NCBI GenBank assembly: GCA_963695175.1
Contig: CAVOGG010000009.1
Location: 186,001 to 250,000 of the forward strand
Direction: 5' to 3'
DNA length: 64,000 bases
DNA from: Fodinibacter sp963695175
Lineage (GTDB): Bacteria; Actinomycetota; Actinomycetes; Actinomycetales; Dermatophilaceae
The notes under the pieces are model-generated. The model was not told where the DNA came from, did no database searches, and saw nothing but the letters and a program-made list of their open reading frames with translations. This document shows, piece by piece, positions 18,344-26,394 of this stretch. The position numbers and the translations under genes were made by a program. The stretch's first letter is position 1; every line of letters begins with the position of its first letter.

Positions 18344-18350
18344 CATGGGT

Positions 18351-19259
18351 ATGGACACCGATGCGCTGCGCTGGTTCCAGCTCGTCGCCGACGGCTACAC
18401 GGTGACCGAGGTCAGTGAGGTCTTCGGGGTGAGCCAGCCCGGTGTGTCGCGCGCCCTGGCCCGTCTCGAGCAGGAGGTCGGCACCCCGCTGCTGCGCCGT
18501 TCGGGTCGGGTGCTGCGGATGACGCACGCCGGAACGGCCTTCAAGCGACACGTCGACAACCTGGTCAACGACCTCGACGACGGCATGGCCGCGGTCGACG
18601 AGCTCGTCGACCCGGAAGGCGGCGTCGTGACCCTGGCCTTCCCGCTCAGCCTCGGGTCGTGGCTCGTGCCCGGCCTGATCCGGGTGTTCCGGCGCGACCA
18701 CCCCCGGGTGCGGATGGTGCTGCAGCGCACGGCCGTGGGGGAGAGCGGGCGGGTGTCGCAGCAGCTGGCGACCCGGCGCGCCGACGTCGAGCTCACCACC
18801 CACCGGGTGACCGGTCCCGACGTCGAGTGGCGCCGCATCCTCGTGGAGCCGCTCGTGCTCGCCGTGCCCCCGACCCATCGGCTGGCCCACCGGGACGCGG
18901 TCGCCCTGGCCGACGTCGCGGACGAGCCGTTCGTCATGCGTCGCGGGCCCTCCGGGATGCGCACCCAGACCCTCGCCCTGTGCGAGGCTGCCGGCTTCGC
19001 CCCGACGATCGACTTCGAGGCCGACGACCTGCCGACCGTGCGTGGACTGGTGGCGGCGGGGCTCGGGGTGGCCGTGGTTCCCGCGATGGGGCTGCCGACG
19101 CCGACGACGTTCGCGCGCACCCGGCTGCTGCCGCTCACCGACGACGAGGCGCAGCGCGAGGTCGGCGTCGCGTGGGTCGCCGGGCGGCCCCTGCTGCCCT
19201 CGGCCGAGTCCTTCCGGCGCTTCCTGCTGACCGGCGAGGCCACCGAGAACCTCGGGTGA
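18351..19259 (+). CDS. LysR-family transcriptional regulator
   Basis: A 302-residue LysR-type regulator. The N-terminal winged helix-turn-helix reads LRWFQLVADGYTVTEVSEVFGVSQPGVSRALARLEQEVGTPLLRR, with the recognition helix over SQPGVSRAL. A linker helix follows, then the periplasmic-binding-like effector domain from about residue 90 (VVTLAFPLSLGSWLVPGLIRVFRRDHP). ATG 18351 is preferred over ATG 18345 because TATCGT lies 7 nt upstream of it. The effector and targets are unknown; it may control the divergent small gene and itself. It is followed closely by the ParA-like gene. Confidence 0.88.
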   Translation: MDTDALRWFQLVADGYTVTEVSEVFGVSQPGVSRALARLEQEVGTPLLRRSGRVLRMTHAGTAFKRHVDNLVNDLDDGMAAVDELVDPEGGVVTLAFPLSLGSWLVPGLIRVFRRDHPRVRMVLQRTAVGESGRVSQQLATRRADVELTTHRVTGPDVEWRRILVEPLVLAVPPTHRLAHRDAVALADVADEPFVMRRGPSGMRTQTLALCEAAGFAPTIDFEADDLPTVRGLVAAGLGVAVVPAMGLPTPTTFARTRLLPLTDDEAQREVGVAWVAGRPLLPSAESFRRFLLTGEATENLG

Positions 19260-19302
19260 GAGAATCGGGGCCCGTCCCGCGGACCCCATGGAAGGCCCCC
19301 CG

Positions 19303-20076
19303 ATGGCGCCCAAGCACAAGGCCACGATCATCGCCCTCGCCAACCAGAAGGGCGGGGTGGCCAAGACCACGTCCGTGGCGTCCCTCGGTGCCGCCTTCGC
19401 GGAGCAGGGACGCCGGGTGCTGCTCGTCGACCTCGACCCCCAGGCCTGCCTCACCTTCAGCCTCGGCGTCGACCCCGACGCGGTCGAGTCGTCGGTGCAC
19501 GACGTGCTCGTGGGCGGCGAGTCCCTCACGAACGTCGTCGTCAGCTGCGAGGAGGGCATCGACCTGGTCCCCAGCACCATCGACCTGGCCGGCGCCGAGG
19601 CGGTGCTGCTCTCGCGGCCGGCCCGGGAGTACGTGCTCCAGGGCGCCCTCGCCGACGTCAAGCGCGACTACGACATCATCCTGCTCGACTGCTCACCGAG
19701 CCTGGGCGTGCTCACCCTCAACGCCCTGACCGCCGCACACGCCCTGATCATCCCGATGCCGTGCGAGATGCTCAGCCACCGTGGGGTCGGGCAGCTGCTC
19801 GACACCGTGCGCGACGTGAAGAAGATCCTCAACAAGAAGCTCAAGGTGCTCGGCATCCTCCCGACCCTCTACGACGGGCGCAGCCTGCACGCCCGGGAGG
19901 TGCTCGAGGACGTCGGCGGCCGCTACGACCTGCCGGTGCTCATGCCCCCGATCCCCAAGACGGTCCGGTTCGCCGAGGCTCCCGCCGTGGGGCGTTCGAT
20001 CCTGTCGACGGCTCGCACGTCCAAGGGCGCCACGGCCTACCGCGAGGTCGCGGCCGGGATTCTGACCCGGCTCTGA
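19303..20076 (+). CDS. ParA/Soj-family ATPase, orphan
   Basis: A 257-residue deviant Walker A ATPase. The motif KGGVAKTT is at residues 16-23; then LLVDLDPQACLTFSLG, the Walker B-like IILLDCSPSLGVLTLNAL and a PPIPKTVRFAEAPAVGRSI tail. No ParB gene or parS-like repeat is nearby, so this is probably not the chromosome-partitioning ParA; it may position another cargo. ATG 19303 is chosen because GGAAGG at 19290-19295 sits 7 nt upstream; ATG 19288 lacks such a site. A ParA-like gene next to a DEAD-box helicase gene also occurs in mycobacteria (Rv3213c region, from memory). Confidence 0.85.
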   Translation: MAPKHKATIIALANQKGGVAKTTSVASLGAAFAEQGRRVLLVDLDPQACLTFSLGVDPDAVESSVHDVLVGGESLTNVVVSCEEGIDLVPSTIDLAGAEAVLLSRPAREYVLQGALADVKRDYDIILLDCSPSLGVLTLNALTAAHALIIPMPCEMLSHRGVGQLLDTVRDVKKILNKKLKVLGILPTLYDGRSLHAREVLEDVGGRYDLPVLMPPIPKTVRFAEAPAVGRSILSTARTSKGATAYREVAAGILTRL

Positions 20077-20082
20077 GCGGCA

Positions 20083-20088
20083 TAGAGT
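20083..20088 (+). promoter_or_regulatory. -10 box of a leaderless promoter for the alcohol dehydrogenase gene
   Basis: TAGAGT lies 6 nt before ATG 20095, with no Shine-Dalgarno. Confidence 0.5.
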
Positions 20089-20094
20089 TGCCGG

Positions 20095-21144
20095 ATGCCG
20101 ACCACGACACCCGCACTCATCGCCGACTCCGCGACCTCCGGTTTCCGCCAGGGCAGCATCGAGCGCCGCGACCTGCGCCCCGACGACATCCGCATCGACA
20201 TCGCCTTCGCGGGCATCTGCCACTCCGACATCCACACCGTGCGCGAGGAGTGGGGACCGGCCCACTTCCCGCTGACCGTGGGCCACGAGATCGCCGGCAC
20301 CGTCGTCCAGGTCGGTGACGAGGTCACCCGCCACGCCGTCGGCGACCGGGTCGGCGTCGGCTGCCTCGTCGACTCGTGCGGCGAGTGCGAGCCGTGCAAG
20401 GACGGCATGGAGATGTTCTGCACCAAGCCCTCCGTCGGCACCTACAACTCGCAGGGCTACGACGGTGAGTGGACGATGGGCGGCTACTCCAAGGAGGTCG
20501 TCGTCAGCGAGCGCTTCGTGCTGCGCATCCCCGACGCCATGGACCTCGACGTGGCCGCCCCGCTGCTCTGCGCCGGCATCACGACGTACTCCCCGCTGCG
20601 CCGCTGGGGCGCCGGCACCGGCCGCTCCGTGGCCGTCGTGGGCGTCGGCGGCCTGGGCCACATGGGCGTGAAGATCGCCGCCGCGATGGGTGCCACGGTC
20701 ACCACCATCTCGCGCTCCATGGCCAAGGCCGAGGACTCCGTCGGGCTCGGCGCGACGCGGCACATCGCCTCCTCGGACGCCGACGCGATGAAGGCGGCCC
20801 GGGGCAGCTTCGACATCGTGCTCAACACGGTGAGCGCCGACATCCCGATCGCCGACTACGTGCGGCTGCTCAAGCCGGCCGGGGTCGTGGTGAACGTCGG
20901 CCTGCCGCCGGCTCCCTACTCCATCCCGCCCGGCTCGCTGATCGGCGGCAACAGGGCCGTCGCCGGCTCGCAGATCGGCGGCATCGCGCAGACCCAGGAG
21001 ATGCTCGAGTTCTGCGCCGAGCACGGCATCGCCGCGACCATCGAGGTCGTCGACGCGGCCGACGTCGACGCCGTCTGGGACCGGGTCGTCGACGGCGACG
21101 TGCGCTACCGCGCGGTCATCGACACGAGCACGATCACGGGCTGA
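20095..21144 (+). CDS. Zinc-dependent NAD(P) alcohol dehydrogenase, cinnamyl-alcohol/YahK type
   Basis: A 349-residue medium-chain dehydrogenase. The catalytic zinc site is GICHSDIH...GHEIAG, and the structural zinc site is DSCGECEPCKDGMEMFC. The nucleotide-binding motif is VVGVGGLGHMGVKIAAAMGATV, followed by SRSMAKAEDSVGLGATRHI. The order and lengths match the YahK/AdhC class that reduces aldehydes with NADPH. An inverted-repeat terminator follows, shared with the convergent helicase. It interrupts the otherwise conserved ParA-helicase neighbourhood, so it may be a later insertion. The physiological substrate cannot be told. Confidence 0.9.
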   Translation: MPTTTPALIADSATSGFRQGSIERRDLRPDDIRIDIAFAGICHSDIHTVREEWGPAHFPLTVGHEIAGTVVQVGDEVTRHAVGDRVGVGCLVDSCGECEPCKDGMEMFCTKPSVGTYNSQGYDGEWTMGGYSKEVVVSERFVLRIPDAMDLDVAAPLLCAGITTYSPLRRWGAGTGRSVAVVGVGGLGHMGVKIAAAMGATVTTISRSMAKAEDSVGLGATRHIASSDADAMKAARGSFDIVLNTVSADIPIADYVRLLKPAGVVVNVGLPPAPYSIPPGSLIGGNRAVAGSQIGGIAQTQEMLEFCAEHGIAATIEVVDAADVDAVWDRVVDGDVRYRAVIDTSTITG

Positions 21145-21164
21145 CACCACACCCCAGCGAACGC

Positions 21165-21199
21165 CGAAGGGCCGCACCGAGTCACGGTGCGGCCCTTCG
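21165..21199. terminator. Bidirectional intrinsic terminator between the dehydrogenase and helicase genes
   Basis: A 15-bp perfect stem (CGAAGGGCCGCACCG with CGGTGCGGCCCTTCG) encloses a 5-nt loop, with no long T-run on either side. Placed between convergent genes, it can serve both strands. Confidence 0.7.
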
Positions 21200-21223
21200 T
21201 CATGCGCCTGAGCGCTGGAGGGG

Positions 21224-22786
21224 TCAGCTGGTGGTGGCGTCACCCGACGTGCTGCCACCACGGGTGCGCCGACGGTTGCGGTTGCGCTTGGGGCGGTCGG
21301 CGCCATCGGGGGCCGCGTCGCCCTCGCGCGAGGCCGGTCGCGAGGAGTCGGTACGCGAGTCGCCACCACGGCCACCACGGCTGTCGCCGGAGTGCCCACC
21401 GCGGCCACCACGGTCGCCGCCCGATGACGGGCCGCGCCGCCCGGCGCCCTTGCCGGTCTCGCCGAGGTCCTCGAGCACCTCGGCGCCCAGTCCCTCACGG
21501 GTGCGCTGGGCGCGGGGGAGGCGGCCCGTGCTGCCCTCGGGGATGTCGAGGTCGGAGTAGAGGTGCGGCGAGGAGGAGTAGGTCTCCTGCGGCTCGGGCA
21601 TGCCCAGGTCGAGCACCTTGTTGATCATCGCCCAGCGGTGCAGGTCGTCCCAGTCGACGAAGGTGACCGCGATGCCGGTGTTGCCGGCGCGCGCCGTGCG
21701 CCCGATGCGGTGCAGGTAGGTCTTCTCGTCCTCGGGACACTGGTAGTTGATGACGTGGGTGACGTGCTCGACGTCGATGCCACGAGCCGCGACGTCGGTG
21801 GCGACGAGGATGTCGACCTTGCCGTTGCGGAACGCGCGCAGCGCCTGCTCGCGGGCGCCCTGGCCGAGGTCGCCGTGGATGGCGGCGGCGGCGAACCCGC
21901 GCTCGGCGAGGTCGTCGGCCACCTTGGCGGCGGTGCGCTTGGTGCGGCTGAAGATGATGGTCAGGCCGCGCTCGCGGGCCTGCAGCATGCGGGCCAGCAT
22001 CTCGACCTTGTCCATCGCGTGGGCGCGGTAGACGAACTGCTCGACGGCCTTGACCGTGTGGGCGTTCTCCTGGTCGTCACCCATCGCCCGGATGTGGGTG
22101 GGCTGGCTCATGTAGCGACGCGCCAGCGCGACGACGGCGCCCGGCATCGTGGCCGAGAAGAGCATGGTCTGGCGCGAGGCGGGAGTCAGCGACAGGAGCC
22201 GCTCGACGTCGGGCAGGAAGCCCAGGTCGAGCATCTCGTCGGCCTCGTCGAGCACGACGATGCGGGCGTGGCCCAGGTCGAGGTGGCCCTGCTTGGCCAG
22301 GTCGATGAGCCGGCCCGGGGTGCCGACGACGACCTCGACGCCGCGCTGCAGCGCCTCGACCTGCGGCTCGTAGGCGCGACCGCCGTAGACGGTCAGCACG
22401 CGCACGCCGCGCTTCTTGCCGGCCCGCTCGAGGTCGCCGGCGACCTGCACGGCGAGCTCGCGGGTGGGGGCCACGGCCAGGGCCTGCGGCTTGCCGGCGA
22501 ACGGCATCGTGGCGAAGCCGTCGTCCCTGGGGGAGGTGACCCGGTTCAGGATCGGGATGCCGAAGCCGAGGGTCTTGCCGGTGCCGGTCTTGGCCTGGCC
22601 GATGATGTCGTGGCCGGCCAGCGCGACCGGGAGGGTCATCGCCTGGATCGGGAACGGGCTGGTGATCTTGTGCTCGGCCAGTGCGTCGACGATGTCGGGG
22701 TGGATCGGGAAGTCGGAGAACGACTCGACCCGCACGGGCTCGGTCACGGTCTCGGGCACTTCAGTGGCGTCGGTGACGTCGGTCAT
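21224..22786 (-). CDS. DEAD-box ATP-dependent RNA helicase
   Basis: A 520-residue helicase, probably unwinding structured RNA in translation, ribosome assembly or cold response. Motifs: Q motif SPFPIQAMTLP, motif I AKTGTGKT, Ia PTRELAVQ, Ib TPGRL, II VVLDEADEM, III FSATMP, IV IIFSRTKR, V ATDVAARGID, VI HRIGRTARAG. The C-terminal tail (from about residue 440) is disordered and Gly/Arg/Asp-rich with RGG-like repeats, as in many actinobacterial RhlE/CsdA-type helicases, and binds RNA. GGAAGAG precedes ATG 22786. It has a 180-nt upstream region shared with the divergent ferritin-like gene. Confidence 0.93.
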   Translation of the reverse strand: MTDVTDATEVPETVTEPVRVESFSDFPIHPDIVDALAEHKITSPFPIQAMTLPVALAGHDIIGQAKTGTGKTLGFGIPILNRVTSPRDDGFATMPFAGKPQALAVAPTRELAVQVAGDLERAGKKRGVRVLTVYGGRAYEPQVEALQRGVEVVVGTPGRLIDLAKQGHLDLGHARIVVLDEADEMLDLGFLPDVERLLSLTPASRQTMLFSATMPGAVVALARRYMSQPTHIRAMGDDQENAHTVKAVEQFVYRAHAMDKVEMLARMLQARERGLTIIFSRTKRTAAKVADDLAERGFAAAAIHGDLGQGAREQALRAFRNGKVDILVATDVAARGIDVEHVTHVINYQCPEDEKTYLHRIGRTARAGNTGIAVTFVDWDDLHRWAMINKVLDLGMPEPQETYSSSPHLYSDLDIPEGSTGRLPRAQRTREGLGAEVLEDLGETGKGAGRRGPSSGGDRGGRGGHSGDSRGGRGGDSRTDSSRPASREGDAAPDGADRPKRNRNRRRTRGGSTSGDATTS

Positions 22787-22952
22787 GGATCTCTTCCGGT
22801 CGGCGGGCGCGCGTCGCGCCAGCGCAGGGGCTGTGGGCCGATCGGAGGTCTTCGGGGGGCGGGCCGCGCCGGGGACTCCGGGCGCTCGCCACGTCAAGGA
22901 ACTTGGGTCATCGTGCCGACCGGGCACCGTGGGACGCTCGCCACTCTACCGT

Positions 22953-22958
22953 TAGGCT
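22953..22958 (+). promoter_or_regulatory. -10 box before the ferritin-like gene
   Basis: TAGGCT lies 8 nt before ATG 22967, giving a leaderless or near-leaderless transcript. Confidence 0.45.
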
Positions 22959-22966
22959 CCGAAGCC

Positions 22967-23635
22967 ATGGAGCACACGTCGATCGATGACCCCACCTACC
23001 ACGCCGCCGTCGTGGACCTGCTGGGCGTCCTCGCGTACGGCGAGCTGACCGCGTTCATCCGGATGGCCGTCGACTCCGACCTCGCACCGACGCTGCACCT
23101 GAAGTCGGCGATGGCCGGCCTGGCCAACACCGAGTACGTGCAGTACGGCGTGCTCGTCGAGCACATGCGCTCGCACGACATCGACCCGGATGCCGCGATG
23201 GCGCCGTTCGTCGTGCCGTTCGCCTCGTACCACGAGCGCACCAAGCCCCGGGGCTGGCTCGAGGGCCTGGTCAAGGCCTACGTCGGCGACGGCATCGCCA
23301 AGGACTTCTACCGCGAGATGTCGGTCTTCGTCGACGACGACACCCGTGAGGTGATGGCGCGCGCCCTCGACGACGCAGGGGAGTCCGAGTTCGTGGTCAG
23401 GGTCGTGCGCGACACCCTCAAGACCGACCGCACCGCGAGCGGACGGCTGGCCCTGTGGGGCCGGCGGCTGCTCGGCGAGGCGCTGTCGCAGGCACAGGCG
23501 GTGGCGGTCGAGCGCGACGCGATGTCGGCGCTGCTCGTCGGGGGAGGGGTCGACCTCGCAGAGGTGGGGCAGATGTTCACCCGGCTCACCGACAACCACT
23601 CCAAGCGGATGACGCGCCTCGGCCTGTCCGCCTGA
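22967..23635 (+). CDS. Ferritin-like four-helix protein (tRNA-hydroxylase-like)
   Basis: A 222-residue helical protein with the ferritin-like/tRNA-hydroxylase (MiaE-like) fold. The helices show carboxylate and His residues placed for a di-iron site: LLGVLAYGELTAFIRMAVD and NTEYVQYGVLVEHM. The second half (YHERTKPRGWLEGLVKAYVG and AMSALLVGGGVDLAEVGQMFTRLTDNHSKRM) matches the conserved actinobacterial family known as ferritin-like fold-containing protein, with an Rv3210c homologue in mycobacteria by memory. The reaction is unknown. It is leaderless from TAGGCT and divergent from the helicase gene. Confidence 0.82.
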   Translation: MEHTSIDDPTYHAAVVDLLGVLAYGELTAFIRMAVDSDLAPTLHLKSAMAGLANTEYVQYGVLVEHMRSHDIDPDAAMAPFVVPFASYHERTKPRGWLEGLVKAYVGDGIAKDFYREMSVFVDDDTREVMARALDDAGESEFVVRVVRDTLKTDRTASGRLALWGRRLLGEALSQAQAVAVERDAMSALLVGGGVDLAEVGQMFTRLTDNHSKRMTRLGLSA

Positions 23636-23657
23636 GCCCGGCCTCGTCGATCTCCGG

Positions 23658-23933
23658 TCAGACCTGCTGCTTCTTGCCCGTGATCGACCCGTAGATGCTC
23701 ACGAGGATCGCGGCTGCCGCGATGGAGATGAACCAGCGGATCCAGTCGATGCCAACGGTGTCGCCCTTGTCGCTGATCAGCCCCCACACCCAGTAGCCGA
23801 TGAGGGCGCCGAGGACGCCGAGGATGACGGTGACGACCATGTTGATGTTCTGCCTGCCGGGGAGCACGATCCGGGCGAGGACGCCGATGACGGCTCCGAA
23901 GACGATGGTGCCGAGAATCTCCCAGATGTCCAT
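23658..23933 (-). CDS. GlsB/YeaQ/YmgE-family stress-response membrane protein
   Basis: A 91-residue protein with three transmembrane helices: EILGTIVFGAVIGVLARIVLP, INMVVTVILGVLGALIGYWVWG, and WIRWFISIAAAAILVSIYG. The central GVLARIVLPGRQ loop and GxLGAxIG motif are the transglycosylase-associated (GlsB/YeaQ) family marks. The name does not imply transglycosylase activity; the family is linked to stress but its role is unknown. AAGGAGTCGG precedes ATG 23933. It is convergent with the ferritin-like gene. Confidence 0.85.
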   Translation of the reverse strand: MDIWEILGTIVFGAVIGVLARIVLPGRQNINMVVTVILGVLGALIGYWVWGLISDKGDTVGIDWIRWFISIAAAAILVSIYGSITGKKQQV

Positions 23934-24096
23934 TCCGACTCCTTCCGGGGTCCGAGGACCCACGAGTGCGAGATCCGACGACGCGGTGAGCGCCGTGTTC
24001 GGGCACCCGCAACTCGGGAGCCGCCTCGAAATCTAGTGCGTCATCAGCCCGAACTCGCGGACCGCTGACGTGCGGTTCTCCGCTCGTCGGTCGGCG

Positions 24097-24318
24097 TCAC
24101 GGGGTGAAGCCGACCCGGCCCTTCTCGGAGTCGCCGACCTGGACCCAGCCGATGACGCCGGCCGGCACGAACACGGAGCGCCCGCGGTTGTCGGTGAGGC
24201 GCAGCACGGCCCCGTCGGCGAGCGCGGCCTCGACGGCCGCGGTGACCTCCGAGGTGGGGGAGTCGGTCTCGATCGTCAGCTCGCGAGCGACGTTCTGGAC
24301 GCCGATGGTGACCTCCAC
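24097..24318 (-). CDS. DUF3107 small protein (mycobacterial TB9.4/Rv3208A-like)
   Basis: A 73-residue protein, VEVTIGVQNVARELTIETDSPTSEV followed by VEAALADGAVLRLTDNRGRSVFVPAGVIGWVQVGD. It is a small mixed alpha/beta domain of the DUF3107 family, universal in actinobacteria and next to the TetR gene in mycobacteria. The function is unknown. GTG 24318 has AAAGG 10 nt upstream. It lies just downstream of the TetR gene on the same strand but with 120 bp between, so it may have its own transcript. Confidence 0.85.
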   Translation of the reverse strand: MEVTIGVQNVARELTIETDSPTSEVTAAVEAALADGAVLRLTDNRGRSVFVPAGVIGWVQVGDSEKGRVGFTP

Positions 24319-24439
24319 AGGTGCACACCTTTCATCAGGGGGCGCGGACCGGCCGCGCTCACGGGCTCAGGCTAACCCGCGCTCGGCGGGCAGCATTCCG
24401 GCATCCGCCACGAGCGAACACGCGGCGGATGCCGTCGGG

Positions 24440-25060
24440 TCAGGAACCGATCTTGGGGAACGACCCCAGGCCGCGCCACGCGAGGGCGCTGATCATCGCC
24501 GCGGCCTCCTGCTCGGGCACGTCGCCGCCCTGCGCCAGCCAGTGCCGCGCGGCGACCTGCGCCATGCCGGCCAGGGCCGAGCCGAGCAGGAGGGCGCGCT
24601 CGTCGTCGGCCCCGGTGTCCTCCGCGATCACCTCGGCGATCGCCTCCGCGCAGTTCATCTCGACCGCGTCGAGGCGCGAGCGCACCTGGGGGACGCTGGT
24701 GAGGTCGGACTCGAAGACCATCCGGAAGGCGGCACCCTCGCTCGTGACGAACTCGAAGTAGGCGGCGATCGTGCGCTCCACCCGTACCTCGTTGTCGCCG
24801 CCGACCTCGAGGGCCGCCCGCACGAGGGACTCCAAGGTGTCGCAGTGCTTGTCGAGCAGCGCCAGGTAGAGGTCGAGCTTGCCGGGGAAGTGCTGGTAGA
24901 GCACCGGCTTGGACACTCCAGCACGGTCGGCGATCTCGTCCATGGCCGCCGCGTGGTAGCCGGACTGGACGAAGACGGCCTGGGCCGCGTCGAGCAGCTG
25001 GGCGCGGCGCTCGCTGCGCGGCATCCGCTGCCCGCGGGGCGTGGTGTGCGTGCTGGTCAT
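24440..25060 (-). CDS. TetR-family transcriptional repressor
   Basis: A 206-residue TetR regulator. The N-terminal DNA-binding domain spans about residues 14-60: RSERRAQLLDAAQAVFVQSGYHAAAMDEIADRAGVSKPVLYQHFPGKLDLYLALL. A helical ligand-binding domain follows, whose ligand is unknown. GAAGGACAGGC precedes ATG 25060. A TAGGAT -10 box on the minus strand (25088-25093) lies within a candidate operator in the gap shared with moeZ. This is the mycobacterial Rv3208 position; no target is established here. Confidence 0.9.
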   Translation of the reverse strand: MTSTHTTPRGQRMPRSERRAQLLDAAQAVFVQSGYHAAAMDEIADRAGVSKPVLYQHFPGKLDLYLALLDKHCDTLESLVRAALEVGGDNEVRVERTIAAYFEFVTSEGAAFRMVFESDLTSVPQVRSRLDAVEMNCAEAIAEVIAEDTGADDERALLLGSALAGMAQVAARHWLAQGGDVPEQEAAAMISALAWRGLGSFPKIGS

Positions 25061-25077
25061 GCCTGTCCTTCTGCCGG

Positions 25078-25105
25078 GTTACGCAGCATCCTACTAACGG
25101 GTAAC
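25078..25105. promoter_or_regulatory. Candidate TetR operator in the tetR-moeZ divergent gap
   Basis: Inverted arms GTTAC (25078-25082) and GTAAC (25101-25105) flank the TAGGAT -10 box of the TetR gene. An inner TAC(N6)GTA element lies at 25092-25103. A regulator bound here could repress its own gene; the link to moeZ is uncertain. Confidence 0.4.
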
Positions 25106-25138
25106 GCCGGGGCCGGGGACGCGCCGCACCCCGGTTGT

Positions 25139-25144
25139 TAGGGT
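25139..25144 (+). promoter_or_regulatory. -10 box of a leaderless promoter for moeZ
   Basis: TAGGGT lies 6 nt before ATG 25151, with no Shine-Dalgarno. Confidence 0.5.
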
Positions 25145-25150
25145 CGCGCC

Positions 25151-26350
25151 ATGGCACGACCCCCGCTGGTGCCGCCCGGCCCCGAGCTCACGCCTGACGA
25201 GCGCACCCGGTACGCCCGCCACCTGCTCCTGCCGGACGTCGGCCTCGACGGGCAGCGACGGCTGCGCGCGGCGCGGGTGCTCGTCGTGGGTGCCGGAGGG
25301 CTCGGCTCGCCGGCGCTGCTCTACCTCGCCGCCGCCGGGGTCGGCACGATCGGGGTGGTCGACGACGACATCGTCGACACCACCAACCTGCAGCGCCAGG
25401 TGGTGCACGGGGTCGCCGACGTCGGGCGGGCCAAGACCGAGTCGGCGGCGGACGCCGTGCACGCCATCAGCCCCGACACCCAGGTCGTGCAGCACAGCGA
25501 GCGGCTCGACGAGGCGACCGCGCTCGCGGTGGTCGCCGACTACGACCTCGTGCTCGACGGCGCCGACAACTTCCCGACCCGCTACCTGGTCGGCGACGCC
25601 TGCGCCCGGCTCGGCGTGCCGCACGTGTGGGGGTCGGTCTATAGGTTCGACGGCCAGGTCTCGGTGTGGTGGGCCGGCGAGGGCCCGTGCTACGCCTGCG
25701 TCTTCCCCCACCAGCCGCCGCCGGATGCCGTGCCGTCGTGCGCCGTGGGCGGCGTGCTCGGCGCCGTGTGCGCGAGCATCGGGTCGGTGATGGCGACCGA
25801 GGCGGTCAAGCTCGTCACCGGCATCGGGGAGCCGCTGGTGGGCCGGCTGCTCGTGCACGACGCGCTGCGCCAGACCTGGGACGCCCTGCCCGTGGCCGCC
25901 GATCCCGGATGCCGGGTGTGCGGCTCGGGCGCGGACCCGACGCGCCCGCTCGGGTGGGCCACTGGCATCCCGGCCGACGTCGAGGACCCTGCGGACGCCG
26001 GGGCGGCGGCGCTCGCTCGGCCGAGCGTCGACGTCGGTGAGCTCAGCGCGCTGCTCGGGGCCGGCGAGCTGGACGGGTCGCGTGGCCTGCTGCTCGACGT
26101 CCGGGAGGAGGGGGAGCGGGCGATCGTGGCGCTGCCCGGCGGCGCGTGGCTGCCGGTGGGGGACGTGCGCACCGGTGCGTCCGTCCCGGGCCTCGAGCCC
26201 GGCGCCCGGGTCTACGTCTACTGCAAGACGGGGGTGCGCTCGGGAGAGGCGGTCGACCTGCTGCGCGCGCGGGGGGTCGACGCCGTGAACGTGGACGGCG
26301 GCATCCTCGCGTGGGTCGCCCGGGTCGACCCCACCCTCCCGACCTACTGA
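25151..26350 (+). CDS. moeZ: MoeB/ThiF-type adenylyltransferase with C-terminal rhodanese domain
   Basis: A 399-residue enzyme that adenylates the C-terminal glycine of a sulfur-carrier protein such as MoaD, ThiS or CysO and can then transfer sulfur to it. The E1-like domain has VLVVGAGGLGSPALLYLAAAGVG, the DNFPTRY loop (with Asp and Arg) and zinc-binding CYACVFP and CRVCG. The rhodanese domain starts at about residue 295 and includes YCKTGVRSGEA with the active-site Cys. It is the mycobacterial moeB1/moeZ (Rv3206c) counterpart by position. It is leaderless from TAGGGT. MoaE is encoded 20 kb downstream. Confidence 0.92.
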   Translation: MARPPLVPPGPELTPDERTRYARHLLLPDVGLDGQRRLRAARVLVVGAGGLGSPALLYLAAAGVGTIGVVDDDIVDTTNLQRQVVHGVADVGRAKTESAADAVHAISPDTQVVQHSERLDEATALAVVADYDLVLDGADNFPTRYLVGDACARLGVPHVWGSVYRFDGQVSVWWAGEGPCYACVFPHQPPPDAVPSCAVGGVLGAVCASIGSVMATEAVKLVTGIGEPLVGRLLVHDALRQTWDALPVAADPGCRVCGSGADPTRPLGWATGIPADVEDPADAGAAALARPSVDVGELSALLGAGELDGSRGLLLDVREEGERAIVALPGGAWLPVGDVRTGASVPGLEPGARVYVYCKTGVRSGEAVDLLRARGVDAVNVDGGILAWVARVDPTLPTY

Positions 26351-26394
26351 GCCCCCGGACGGCCGATGTCCGGAGGTCGTGGTGGAATCCCGGG

